A program made the translations under genes and the position numbers. A DNA stretch of 64,000 bases, taken from contig NZ_JACVZC010000019.1 in NCBI RefSeq assembly GCF_016658545.1, positions 1-64,000 of the forward strand, read 5' to 3'. Positions 25,374 to 33,063 of this stretch are shown one piece after another. Positions within the stretch are counted from its first letter, which is position 1. Every line of letters starts with the position of its first letter. Under the pieces are notes generated by a model that was not told where the DNA came from, ran no database searches, and was given only the letters and a program-made list of their open reading frames with translations. Source of the DNA: Pseudomonas sp. S37 (lineage in GTDB: Bacteria; Pseudomonadota; Gammaproteobacteria; Pseudomonadales; Pseudomonadaceae).

Positions 25374-26108
25374 ATGAACACCACTACATCCAGCCGTATC
25401 AACCCTTGGCTCAGTCTGCTGATGGCCGCATGCCTGGCCTTTACCGGGTGCGCCAGCACCGGCAGTTCGATGACCGGTAGCGGCGGCACGCCCGACCCGC
25501 GCCTGACCAGCGGCAACGATGCCAAGTTCTTCACCACGTCGGGCTTCCAGGCCTGTGCCATCGCCGCTGGCGGCGGCATCCTCGCCTGCATGCTGTCCAA
25601 CTCCGGCAACAAGGCGGCATGCTCGATCATTGCCGGTGTCGCAGCGTGCGGTGTGGCCATGGGCGCCAACTACTACCTGGACCAGCGCCGCGCCAAGTAT
25701 GCCGATACCACCGAGCGCCTGAATGCGATGACCACCGAAGTGCAAGGTGAAACCGCCAAGGTCGCGGAGCGTAGCAATACCCTGCAACGCGTCATCAACG
25801 ACGACAAGCAACAGATCGCCAGCCTGCAGAAAAGCATCAAGGCCAAGACCGTCGACAAGGCCAAGGCCCAGCAAGACATCGCCAACATCGACCAGAACAT
25901 CGGCTTGATGCGCAAAGACCTGAACAACATGAAAACCCGCGTCAACGAATACCAGCAAGTGGCCAAGCTCGAGCGTGACGGCGGTGCCAGCCAGGCCGAA
26001 GTGCAGAAGGTGGAAGCCGAGATCGCCAAGATGAACACCAAGGTCGCATCGCTGCAGCAAGAGGTCGACGGCCTCTACAACCAGCGTTCGGCTATCACCT
26101 TGGGCTGA
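25374..26108 (+). CDS. lipoprotein with glycine-rich segment and coiled coil (TagQ position)
   Basis: A 244-residue lipoprotein. The signal sequence ends in FTGC (Cys26). A Gly/Ala/Cys-rich stretch follows (about 58-98, AAGGGILACMLSN then IAGVAACGVAMG) that could span or lie in a membrane like a glycine zipper, then a coiled coil of about 130 residues to the C-terminus. No Asp follows the lipidated Cys, so outer-membrane sorting is expected. It sits where tagQ lies relative to tagR-tagS-tagT, in mirrored order, but I cannot confirm homology to TagQ by sequence. It is the second-last gene before an intrinsic hairpin. Confidence 0.78.
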   Translation: MNTTTSSRINPWLSLLMAACLAFTGCASTGSSMTGSGGTPDPRLTSGNDAKFFTTSGFQACAIAAGGGILACMLSNSGNKAACSIIAGVAACGVAMGANYYLDQRRAKYADTTERLNAMTTEVQGETAKVAERSNTLQRVINDDKQQIASLQKSIKAKTVDKAKAQQDIANIDQNIGLMRKDLNNMKTRVNEYQQVAKLERDGGASQAEVQKVEAEIAKMNTKVASLQQEVDGLYNQRSAITLG

Positions 26109-26121
26109 GGGAGAGCACGCC

Positions 26122-26625
26122 ATGTTCCTGCGTAATTGCCTGTGCCTGGCCCTGCTGGCCAGCCTTGCCGGGTGTGCAACCACTGCCTCGCAGTGCAATG
26201 CCTCCGACAGCAACGCCAGCCTGATCGGAAAACTCAACTGTGACTATGGCGGTGGCTATGCCGAAGGCGTACGCAACAGCGAACAGAACCTGCGCAGTGC
26301 GCAGGAGCAGAATCGCCAGTTCAACGAGGTCTACGCACAGTTGAGCGCACTACAGGCCTCGACCCGCCAGGACCTGCAAAGCCAGCAGCGCCAGCAGGCC
26401 AGCCTGGAGCAGTCATTGAACGGCCTGCTGAGCACCCTCAAGGCCCGCCATGGCAACAAGAGCGATGTGCAAAAACAGATCGCCGGCCTGGAACAGCAGC
26501 TCAAGGCCAACCAGGCGGCGCCTTCGGCCAATGCCAGCAGCGCCCAGATCGAAGCCCGCAAGCAGAAACTCAAGGACCTGCAACAACAGGTCAGCCGCCT
26601 ACAGCTGAGCCTGGGTTACGAGTAA
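26122..26625 (+). CDS. small coiled-coil lipoprotein
   Basis: A 167-residue lipoprotein with a textbook lipobox (LAGC, Cys18; next residue Ala, hence outer membrane), followed by a short Cys-containing loop (QCNASDSN...LNCDYGGGY) and a heptad-rich, Gln-rich coiled coil to the end. The coiled coil resembles that of the preceding lipoprotein, so the two may pair. It is separated from the upstream gene by 13 nt and followed by a terminator-like hairpin. The function is unknown. Confidence 0.8.
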   Translation: MFLRNCLCLALLASLAGCATTASQCNASDSNASLIGKLNCDYGGGYAEGVRNSEQNLRSAQEQNRQFNEVYAQLSALQASTRQDLQSQQRQQASLEQSLNGLLSTLKARHGNKSDVQKQIAGLEQQLKANQAAPSANASSAQIEARKQKLKDLQQQVSRLQLSLGYE

Positions 26626-26631
26626 AACCTC

Positions 26632-26659
26632 TTCGGCAGCTTCGGCTGCCGAATCTTTT
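26632..26659 (+). terminator. intrinsic terminator or attenuator inside the cluster
   Basis: A perfect 9-bp stem TTCGGCAGC/GCTGCCGAA closes a TTCG tetraloop and is followed by TCTTTT. It lies 7 nt after the small lipoprotein gene and 13 nt before the first membrane vWA gene, so it should reduce or end transcription between the two halves of the cluster. Confidence 0.75.
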
Positions 26660-26671
26660 CAGGATATCCAC

Positions 26672-27904
26672 ATGCAGCGGGTTACCCGCGACACCAGCCC
26701 CGCCAAGGACGACCTGCGGGCACTCGAAGCCGCCATGGCGATTATCGTCAGGCACTTCCCCCCAAGTATCGCTCATCTGTTTGCCACCCCGCGCACTGGC
26801 AAGGACGGCCTGCGCGAATGGTGGTCGGACCTGCAAGGCCAACCGCACCGGTACCACGACCTGGGCGCCGAGCAGCAGGCCGCCTTGCTGCGCCTGTATG
26901 ACGAGCGCCAGGACGCCGTGCGCCAACTGGTCGGCAAACTGGAAAGCCTGGGCCAGGCCAACGAGGCGGCGCTGTTGCGCAAGCTGATCGGGCCTGCCGA
27001 CCTGAACAACCTGTACAGCGTCAACGGGCAACCGCTGGTGGTGCGCTGGGCCGAGCCTGCAGCGCCCAAGCCCGCGCCGGCACCCATGCCGCCACCGGCG
27101 CCAGTGGTGCGCCGGCGCTGGATATGGCTGCCGTGGTTTCTGCTGCCCCTGCTTGGCCTGCTGTTGCTGGCCCTGGCCTTGTGGTTCGGCTGGCCTTACC
27201 TGCAGCACTGGTTTGCCAGCCGCGAGACCACGCCGTTCGCCTGTGTGAAGGACACGCGGATACAGCCGCCGGAATTTTCCGTGGTGCTCGACACCTCAGG
27301 TTCGATGCAACTCAACGTGGCCACCACCCAGGAAGACGAGCAATGGTACTTCCAGCACATCAATGATGACCCGAACATCGATCAGCAACGTGTTGCGCAG
27401 CTTACCCAAGCCCCCGTGCGCATGGACGTGGCCAAGAGCAGCCTGACCCACCTGATCAACGACCTGCACCCGGCGGTGGACATGCGTGTGGTGACGTTCA
27501 ATGGCTGCCGCACGCCGGTCGACCATGGCGTGTTCACGCTGGCCCAGCGTGCGGATCTGATCAAAGGTATCCAGGCGCTGGTTCCCGATGACGGCACCCC
27601 GCTGGCAGCCAGCCTGGACGTGACCGCCAGAGCCATGAACGGCCGCGACCGCGACGGTGTGATCCTGATGTTCATCGACGGCGCGGACGGTTGCGAGCAG
27701 GACGTTTGTGCCGTGGCACAACGGATTGCCCGGGAACAACCCCGCCTGCGCGTCAACCTGATCAACATCAGCAACAGCAACCTGGCCAGCTGCGTCGCCG
27801 AACACACCGGTGGCCGCATCTATTCCGCCAACGATGCCGAGCAGGTAGCCGCGGCCATCAGGGATGCCAGCCAGGAAGTCTCCAGCACGGCCGATTGCGA
27901 CTAG
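26672..27904 (+). CDS. membrane-anchored vWA-domain protein, copy 1
   Basis: A 410-residue protein. The N-terminal cytoplasmic domain (1-125) holds the segments FPPSIAHLFATPR, REWWSDLQGQP and GPADLNNLYSVNGQPLVVRW; a Pro-rich linker (128-146) leads to one transmembrane helix (about 149-172) and a periplasmic von Willebrand A domain (about 200-405). The metal site is canonical: DTSGS at Asp207, the Thr of DDGTPL and the Asp of FIDGADG. Cysteines (CVKD, NGCR, GCEQDVC, SCVAEH) could form disulfides. It is closely similar throughout to the next gene, 8 nt downstream. The N-terminal domain is not one I can name. A ligand-binding or assembly role is inferred. Confidence 0.82.
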   Translation: MQRVTRDTSPAKDDLRALEAAMAIIVRHFPPSIAHLFATPRTGKDGLREWWSDLQGQPHRYHDLGAEQQAALLRLYDERQDAVRQLVGKLESLGQANEAALLRKLIGPADLNNLYSVNGQPLVVRWAEPAAPKPAPAPMPPPAPVVRRRWIWLPWFLLPLLGLLLLALALWFGWPYLQHWFASRETTPFACVKDTRIQPPEFSVVLDTSGSMQLNVATTQEDEQWYFQHINDDPNIDQQRVAQLTQAPVRMDVAKSSLTHLINDLHPAVDMRVVTFNGCRTPVDHGVFTLAQRADLIKGIQALVPDDGTPLAASLDVTARAMNGRDRDGVILMFIDGADGCEQDVCAVAQRIAREQPRLRVNLINISNSNLASCVAEHTGGRIYSANDAEQVAAAIRDASQEVSSTADCD

Positions 27905-27912
27905 GAAAAACC

Positions 27913-29193
27913 ATGCAAAGGGTAAACCGCGACACCCATGCCAGCCAGGATGCGGCCAGTGCCCTCGAACAGAGGGTGGCGCTGATTCGCCAGCACTTTC
28001 CACCAGGCATCGCCCATCTGTATGCAACCCCCAGGCAGGGGCGCGATGGCGTGCTGGAATGGTGGTCGGAGCTTGAGGGGCAACCGAATCTGTATGCCAC
28101 GCTCGGGCGCGAACAGCAGGCTGCCCTGCTGAAACGCTACGAGGAGCGCCAGGCAGCCGTCGGCCAGCTGGCGGACGAGTTGCAAAGGCGCGGCCAGGCA
28201 CCTGCAGCAGAGGCTTTGCGCACGCTGGTCGGGCCACCGGACCTGGCCAACCTGTACAGCATCAACGGCGAACCGCTGGTGATTCGCTGGGGACAACCGA
28301 CACCCGTCGCGCCGCCACCGCCACCGCCACCGCCACCGCCAAAAGTAGCGTCGATCAAACCAAAGCCCGCGCCAGCACCGGTGAGAACACGGACCGTTGT
28401 GACCGTCGAACGCCGCCCCCTGCGCCTTTGGCCCTGGCTGCTGTTTGGCCTGTTATTGCTGCTGCTCTACTGGCTGTACAGCAGCTGGCCCGTGCTGTAC
28501 CAGCGCTGGCAGGGCTACACGCAGACCGCAATCTGTACGCCGGGGGGTGCCTTCCAGGCGTCGGAGTTTGCAGTGGTGCTGGACACCTCCGGCTCCATGG
28601 ACCAGCGCATCAGGGTAAAAAAGCAGGATGACCCTTGGTACATCAGCCTGCTGGCACGTATTCCCTTCGTCGATGAACTGCTGGCCAACAACCAGCCGCA
28701 ACGGCTCACCCGCATGGACGTGGCAAAAAGCTCACTGACCTCGGTAATCGGCGACCTGGACAAGGCTGTAGAGATGCGCCTGGTCACCTTCAATGGCTGC
28801 CGCAGCCCGGTCGATCACGGCGTATTCGGCCAAGGCCAGCGCGCCGATCTGATCAAGCGTATTGCCGGCCTGGATGCTCGGGGCGGAACAGGCCTGGGCA
28901 TCAGCCTGCAAGCGGCAGCCAGCAAGATGAACGGGCGTGACCGGGATGGGGTGATCGTGATGTTCGTGGATGGCCGGGACAGTTGCGGCACCAGTGTCTG
29001 CAGCGTGTCGGAGCAGATAGCCAAGAGCCAGCCACGGTTGCGGATCAATGTGGTCAATATCAGCGCCAGCACCGGCTCCAACTGCGCCGCCAGCAATACC
29101 GGCGGGCGGGTGTATACCGCCAATGATGCTGCGGCCGTTGCCGCAGCACTCAAGGAAGCGAGCCAGGAGGTAGCCGCGAGCGGTTGCCTGTAG
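27913..29193 (+). CDS. membrane-anchored vWA-domain protein, copy 2
   Basis: A 426-residue paralogue of the preceding protein with the same plan: N-terminal domain (FPPGIAHLYATPR, LEWWSELEGQP, GPPDLANLYSINGEPLVIRW), a linker that here contains ten consecutive prolines (about 134-143), a transmembrane helix (about 171-190) and a periplasmic vWA domain with DTSGS at Asp223, the Thr of GGTGLG and the Asp of FVDGRDS. It carries an insert after the metal site (ISLLARIPFVDELLANN) absent from copy 1. ATG 27913 lies 9 nt after the stop of copy 1. Tandem duplication followed by divergence is the simplest origin. It is the last gene of the cluster. Confidence 0.82.
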   Translation: MQRVNRDTHASQDAASALEQRVALIRQHFPPGIAHLYATPRQGRDGVLEWWSELEGQPNLYATLGREQQAALLKRYEERQAAVGQLADELQRRGQAPAAEALRTLVGPPDLANLYSINGEPLVIRWGQPTPVAPPPPPPPPPPKVASIKPKPAPAPVRTRTVVTVERRPLRLWPWLLFGLLLLLLYWLYSSWPVLYQRWQGYTQTAICTPGGAFQASEFAVVLDTSGSMDQRIRVKKQDDPWYISLLARIPFVDELLANNQPQRLTRMDVAKSSLTSVIGDLDKAVEMRLVTFNGCRSPVDHGVFGQGQRADLIKRIAGLDARGGTGLGISLQAAASKMNGRDRDGVIVMFVDGRDSCGTSVCSVSEQIAKSQPRLRINVVNISASTGSNCAASNTGGRVYTANDAAAVAAALKEASQEVAASGCL

Positions 29194-29226
29194 ACGCAGC
29201 GATAGATGGCACCGGCTGCGCCGGTG

Positions 29227-29526
29227 TTCGCGGCTAAAGCCGCTCCCACAGATGCACCACAGGCCTTGAGGTCAGTGGCGTTCCTGCTGGGAGCAACTGT
29301 CTTGCATATCCCTTCGGGCCAGCACACGCCCTTGTAGGAGCGGCCTTGTGTCGCGATGGGCTGCGCAGCAGCCCCAGGGTTTGCGCACAGATGCACAAAT
29401 TGCCGCGGCTGCTTCGCAGCCCATCCGACCGGTCCGGCGCCCCGGCAAGGCCGCTCCTACAGGTTCTGTGCCTGCCTTGAAGGCGATGCAGCCCTGTGGG
29501 AGCGGCTTTAGCCGCGAAGAGGCCCG
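29227..29526. repeat. nested REP cluster (one pair inside another)
   Basis: The gap 29194-29651 contains no gene but four REP elements. An outer inverted pair of the GCGGCTTTAGCCGC type (29227-29251 and 29492-29526) encloses an inner inverted pair of the longer variant (AGGAGCGGCCTTGTGTCGCG at 29336 onward, and its partner ending AAGGCCGCTCCTACAGG at 29462). The layout looks like insertion of one REP pair into another. Confidence 0.8.
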
Positions 29527-29651
29527 CACAGGCGACCCATGATGACGTTTTTCAATCGACTCCATGCCGTTTCCTGCATTGCCGTGCAGAGCGCCGTGCC
29601 GGATGCTTTAGTTACTCCGAGACAGCGTTTTTTTCACCCGCAGAGGCCCGT

Positions 29652-30089
29652 ATGAAGACCGTCGAACAAATCCTCAAAACCAAGTCCCAGCACCAGACCG
29701 TGTACACCATCGGCCCGGATGACTCGGTGCTCGACGCCCTGAAAGTGCTGGCGGAAAAAAACGTCGGTGCGCTGCCCGTGGTCGAGGGCAACCAGGTGGT
29801 GGGTATCGTCAGTGAACGTGACTATGCGCGCAAGCTGGTGCTCAAGGGCCGCTCGTCCGCCGCCACCCCGGTGCGCGAAATCATGAGTGCGCCGGTGGTT
29901 ACCGTGGAACCCAAGCAGAACCTCGAATACTGCATGAACCTTATGACCAACCGCCACCTGCGCCACCTGCCGGTAGTCAGCAATGGCGAGTTGCTCGGGC
30001 TGCTGTCGATTGGTGATCTGGTGAAGGAAACCATCGCCGAACAGGCCAACCTGATCGCGCAACTTGAGCAATACATCCGCGGCGAATGA
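29652..30089 (+). CDS. tandem CBS-domain protein
   Basis: A 145-residue cytoplasmic protein made almost entirely of two CBS domains (about 10-65 and 75-130), each with the ALPVVEGN/HLPVVSNG strand and GIVSERDYAR/GLLSIGDLVK helix that bind adenine nucleotides. There is no fused catalytic domain, so it is probably a stand-alone energy or nucleotide sensor acting on an unidentified partner. The ATG at 29652 was chosen because it begins the conserved MKTVEQILKTKS; the frame upstream runs into REP sequence. It is convergent with the membrane protein gene ending at 30096. Confidence 0.9.
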   Translation: MKTVEQILKTKSQHQTVYTIGPDDSVLDALKVLAEKNVGALPVVEGNQVVGIVSERDYARKLVLKGRSSAATPVREIMSAPVVTVEPKQNLEYCMNLMTNRHLRHLPVVSNGELLGLLSIGDLVKETIAEQANLIAQLEQYIRGE

Positions 30090-30095
30090 GCCGCC

Positions 30096-30734
30096 TCAAT
30101 GGTAGGCGCGCTCCAGTTCGTCCAGCTGATGGTCGAAGCTGCGCAGACGCGCCGACCAGGTGTACACCAGCACTTCCAGGTCGCGATTGAGCACCGCGGT
30201 GTTGCCGTGGCCGCTGTGGGTGGGCTCGCCCAGGTCTAGCTGGTAGCGCTCACGGGCCATGGCCTGGGCCACGCTGGACAGGTCGCGGGCGTTGGCCAGC
30301 CAATGGTGATGGTGGTCATGGATTTCGCGGTCGAGCACCCGGCACTGGCGCTTCAGCGCATCCAGGCTCTGCTCCAGCGGCGTGCCCCTGAGTTCGCCCA
30401 TGACCTCTTCGAACGTACGCCCGGAATGCCAGTAGCTGCCCCAGAAATAGCGGTCGAACACGGTTTCGACACGGCGCAGCGCGACCTTGGTGTTCCAGAT
30501 GGTCAGCAGCGTTCGACCCTGGATCACTTCGCGCTTGTTCAGGTGCAGTTGCTGCCAGGCAATCCAGGTCAGCGCCACCAGTACAACCGCCACAGTGACT
30601 GCGGCAGCGGCATACAGGAAGTGCACCGCCTGGTTCATCGGTTGCGCCTGCCGGATGCCGTGGAAGTAACTGGCCGTCAGGATGCCCAGGATCGTCACGG
30701 AGCACCAGAAACCTGGTGCGTAGGGATCTTTCAT
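30096..30734 (-). CDS. uncharacterised two-helix inner-membrane protein
   Basis: A 212-residue protein with two N-terminal transmembrane helices (about 9-25 and 36-60), followed by a cytoplasmic helical domain with a His-rich turn (DHHHHW, about 139-144) and many Arg/Gln/Leu heptads. I do not recognise the family. It ends 7 nt from the convergent CBS gene and stands alone. Confidence 0.75.
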   Translation of the reverse strand: MKDPYAPGFWCSVTILGILTASYFHGIRQAQPMNQAVHFLYAAAAVTVAVVLVALTWIAWQQLHLNKREVIQGRTLLTIWNTKVALRRVETVFDRYFWGSYWHSGRTFEEVMGELRGTPLEQSLDALKRQCRVLDREIHDHHHHWLANARDLSSVAQAMARERYQLDLGEPTHSGHGNTAVLNRDLEVLVYTWSARLRSFDHQLDELERAYH

Positions 30735-30803
30735 CGCGCTATCCCCTTATTGTTTTCCTGAGCATAGCAACGGCCACTCACTCGTCAGGTGCCGCTCGGC
30801 ACT

Positions 30804-31046
30804 TTATTTTTTCTGCGGGTGAAGCGCCTCGTTGAGTTGGTCGATCATTGGAATCCAGTCGTCATCGGCAATGTACTTTTCTTTCAGGAATGCCCGCTGC
30901 GAGTCATTCCAGAACGGGGCGTCAACCAGCTTCACATCGTCGTCGAGCGGCGAATGGGTGGTGATGAACCGGTCGATTTCGACAGGGTCGTCAGAGAGCC
31001 CCAGCTGTTTGAAAATTTCCGACAAAGGATGAATCGGCTTGTCCAT
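30804..31046 (-). CDS. DUF2789-family small protein
   Basis: An 80-residue acidic cytoplasmic protein that matches DUF2789 (FKQLGLSDDPVEIDRFI, then FWNDSQRAFLKEKY). The ribosome site GAGGAGG lies 5 nt before the ATG. The function is unknown. It is 60 nt downstream of the deacylase gene and may share its transcript. Confidence 0.88.
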   Translation of the reverse strand: MDKPIHPLSEIFKQLGLSDDPVEIDRFITTHSPLDDDVKLVDAPFWNDSQRAFLKEKYIADDDWIPMIDQLNEALHPQKK

Positions 31047-31106
31047 GGTGCCTCCTCGATGCCGGGCCGATCGTCGACGACGTCAGCCCGGCTTGGGTTG
31101 AGAGCA

Positions 31107-31565
31107 TCAGCTGAGCTCACGCACTTCGGCGCGTGGCACCAGCTTCAGGTATTGCTCCATGCTCATGTGAATCAGATGATCGTGATCACCCGCCTCCAGA
31201 TAGACATCACCCTGACGGGTAAGGCTCGAATCCAGCAGCATTTTTATCTGGTAGGCATCGCCAAGGGCTGGCACCGCACCGCGTTCGCAGTCGTTGAACA
31301 GGCTTGGCAGGCCGCTTTCCCGGGTCAGCTGCCAAGCCCCGGACATACGCACCTTGGTCATGTCCAGGTGCCGGTTGGCCGGTAGCACAGCCATGATGTA
31401 GTTGCCATGACGGTCATCGAGCATCACCGACTTGGCGACCCGCTCGGCGGGCACGCCGGCCGTGCGGGCCGACTCCAGGCTGGTGGCCGAATGTGGGTGG
31501 GGAATGATGTCGTAGTCGCAGTTCGCCTTGTCCAGGCGGGCCTGCAGGGTCTTTGCCATACGCAT
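31107..31565 (-). CDS. YbaK/ProX-type aminoacyl-tRNA deacylase domain protein
   Basis: A 152-residue single-domain protein of the YbaK/EbsC/INS family, which hydrolyses mischarged aminoacyl-tRNAs in trans. The conserved lysine lies in VAKSVMLDD (about residue 45), and the glycine-rich loop in ERGAVPALG. The ATG at 31565 is preceded by GGAGG at the correct distance. Substrate specificity cannot be read from the sequence; deacylation of Ala-tRNA or Cys-tRNA is typical of relatives. Confidence 0.86.
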   Translation of the reverse strand: MRMAKTLQARLDKANCDYDIIPHPHSATSLESARTAGVPAERVAKSVMLDDRHGNYIMAVLPANRHLDMTKVRMSGAWQLTRESGLPSLFNDCERGAVPALGDAYQIKMLLDSSLTRQGDVYLEAGDHDHLIHMSMEQYLKLVPRAEVRELS

Positions 31566-31663
31566 GATGCACCTCCGGTTTCGCCCCCCAATCTCCAATT
31601 TTAGGCCGGGCAGCGGCAGGCAGGGCTAAACTTGTTCAATAGAGGCAAACGAGGTGACGACAG

Positions 31664-32260
31664 GTGGTTGCCTGCTGCTGGCGCTGGTTGTTGCTGCTGA
31701 TGCTGCTTGGCATTCCGCCCGGCGGGCAGGCTGCGGCTGTTGCTGGGAGCCACGCCGTAATGGCGGCCAGCGAACAAGCCGTGTTGGTGGTTCCGGTGAG
31801 TTTCGCCGGGGCAGCCCTGATCCTGCTGGGCCTCGCCTTCATGATTGCCGAGCTGGTCCTGCCCAACTACGGCGTAGTCGGGTTCTTCGGCCTCATTGCT
31901 TTCATGGTCGGCGCATTGAGCCTGATCGACACCAACGCCCCTGGCTTCAGCCTGTCATTGACCCTGATCCTCTTCTTGGCGTTGCTCTTGGTATTGCTGC
32001 TGGCCGCAGTGCTGGGCATGGCCCTGAAGGCGCGCCGGCGGGCGTTGGTCAGTGGCGACGCTGGCCTGGTCGGCAGCCTGGCCACCGTGACTCAGGTAAT
32101 AGCAGGCAACCCGTTCTCTGGCGTTGTGCAGGCCCAGGGCGAGCTATGGCAGGTGCAGTGCGCAACACCGCTGCAAGCTGGCCAGAACGTGCGGATCACC
32201 GCGCGCCTTGGCGTCAGGCTGGAAGTGAGCGCGGCCGCGCCTGCGGCGCAAGGAGAATGA
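31664..32260 (+). CDS. NfeD-family membrane protein, short form
   Basis: A 198-residue protein. A signal-like or transmembrane helix (about 6-27) is followed by three close hydrophobic segments (about 44-130), and a C-terminal OB-fold NfeD domain (about 135-190; [27 protein letters not shown]). It lacks the ClpP-like serine protease domain of long NfeD proteins. Initiation appears to be GTG at 31664 with GAGG upstream. It overlaps the slipin frame through ATGA and forms with it the usual NfeD-slipin pair that acts in membrane microdomains. Confidence 0.85.
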   Translation: MVACCWRWLLLLMLLGIPPGGQAAAVAGSHAVMAASEQAVLVVPVSFAGAALILLGLAFMIAELVLPNYGVVGFFGLIAFMVGALSLIDTNAPGFSLSLTLILFLALLLVLLLAAVLGMALKARRRALVSGDAGLVGSLATVTQVIAGNPFSGVVQAQGELWQVQCATPLQAGQNVRITARLGVRLEVSAAAPAAQGE

Positions 32261-32262
32261 TC

Positions 32263-33015
32263 ATGTTCATGCAAGTGGGTTTCACTGCCGTGCTGATCGT
32301 ACTGGCGATGCTGTTGCTGTCGGCGTTCCGCATCTTGCGCGAATACGAACGCGGCGTGGTGTTCCAACTGGGGCGCTTCTGGCAGGTGAAGGGGCCGGGG
32401 CTGATCCTGTTGATCCCGGTGATCCAGCAAATGGTGCGGGTTGACCTACGCACCGTGGTTCTGGATGTCCCCCCTCAGGATGTGATCACCCGAGACAACG
32501 TCTCGGTCAAGGTGAATGCCGTGGTGTACTTCCGTGTGCTCGACCCACAGAAGGCAATCATCCAGGTCGAGGACTTTTTGGTAGCGACCAGCCAGTTGGC
32601 CCAGACTACCCTGCGGGCGGTACTGGGCAAGCACGAACTGGACGAGCTGTTGGCCGAGCGCGAGCAACTGAACCTGGACATCCGCCAGGTGCTGGATGCG
32701 CAGACCGATGCCTGGGGCATCAAGGTGGCCAACGTCGAGATCAAGCACGTCGACCTCAACGAATCGATGGTCCGCGCCATCGCACGCCAGGCCGAAGCCG
32801 AGCGTGAACGGCGGGCCAAGGTAATCCATGCCGAGGGGGAGTTGCAGGCGTCGGAGAAACTGATGCAGGCGGCCCAGATGCTGAGCAAGGAACCGGGAGC
32901 GATGCAGTTGCGCTATATGCAGACGCTAGGGACGATTGCCGGGGACAAGAGTTCGACCATTGTCTTTCCGCTGCCCGTGGATTTACTCAAGGGGTTGGTG
33001 GATAAGCAGAAATAG
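32263..33015 (+). CDS. slipin (stomatin/SPFH-family) membrane protein
   Basis: A 250-residue SPFH/stomatin-family protein: an N-terminal membrane helix (about 5-23), the SPFH domain ([21 protein letters not shown] near 28-48, then [17 protein letters not shown]) and a C-terminal Ala/Glu/Arg coiled coil for oligomerisation. It should form ring-like assemblies at the inner membrane with NfeD. The start at 32263 is preferred over ATG 32257, which lies only 1 nt from the AGGAG ribosome site. A strong hairpin follows the stop. Confidence 0.92.
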   Translation: MFMQVGFTAVLIVLAMLLLSAFRILREYERGVVFQLGRFWQVKGPGLILLIPVIQQMVRVDLRTVVLDVPPQDVITRDNVSVKVNAVVYFRVLDPQKAIIQVEDFLVATSQLAQTTLRAVLGKHELDELLAEREQLNLDIRQVLDAQTDAWGIKVANVEIKHVDLNESMVRAIARQAEAERERRAKVIHAEGELQASEKLMQAAQMLSKEPGAMQLRYMQTLGTIAGDKSSTIVFPLPVDLLKGLVDKQK

Positions 33016-33022
33016 CGTTGGC

Positions 33023-33048
33023 CCATTCGCGGGCTTGCCCGCGAATGG
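33023..33048. terminator. palindromic hairpin after the slipin gene
   Basis: A perfect 12-bp palindrome, CCATTCGCGGGC/GCCCGCGAATGG, with a TT centre stands 8 nt after the slipin stop and 16 nt before the end of the convergent LysE gene. It lacks a T tract and is related to a REP core, so it may be a factor-independent barrier or a shortened REP. Confidence 0.55.
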
Positions 33049-33063
33049 CCTGAATGCGGTCTA

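Noticed and set aside
10351..29526. A genomic island with tRNA-Arg as attachment site
   Set aside because: No integrase, no second copy of the tRNA 3' end and no clear shift in base composition was seen, so I did not annotate attachment sites.
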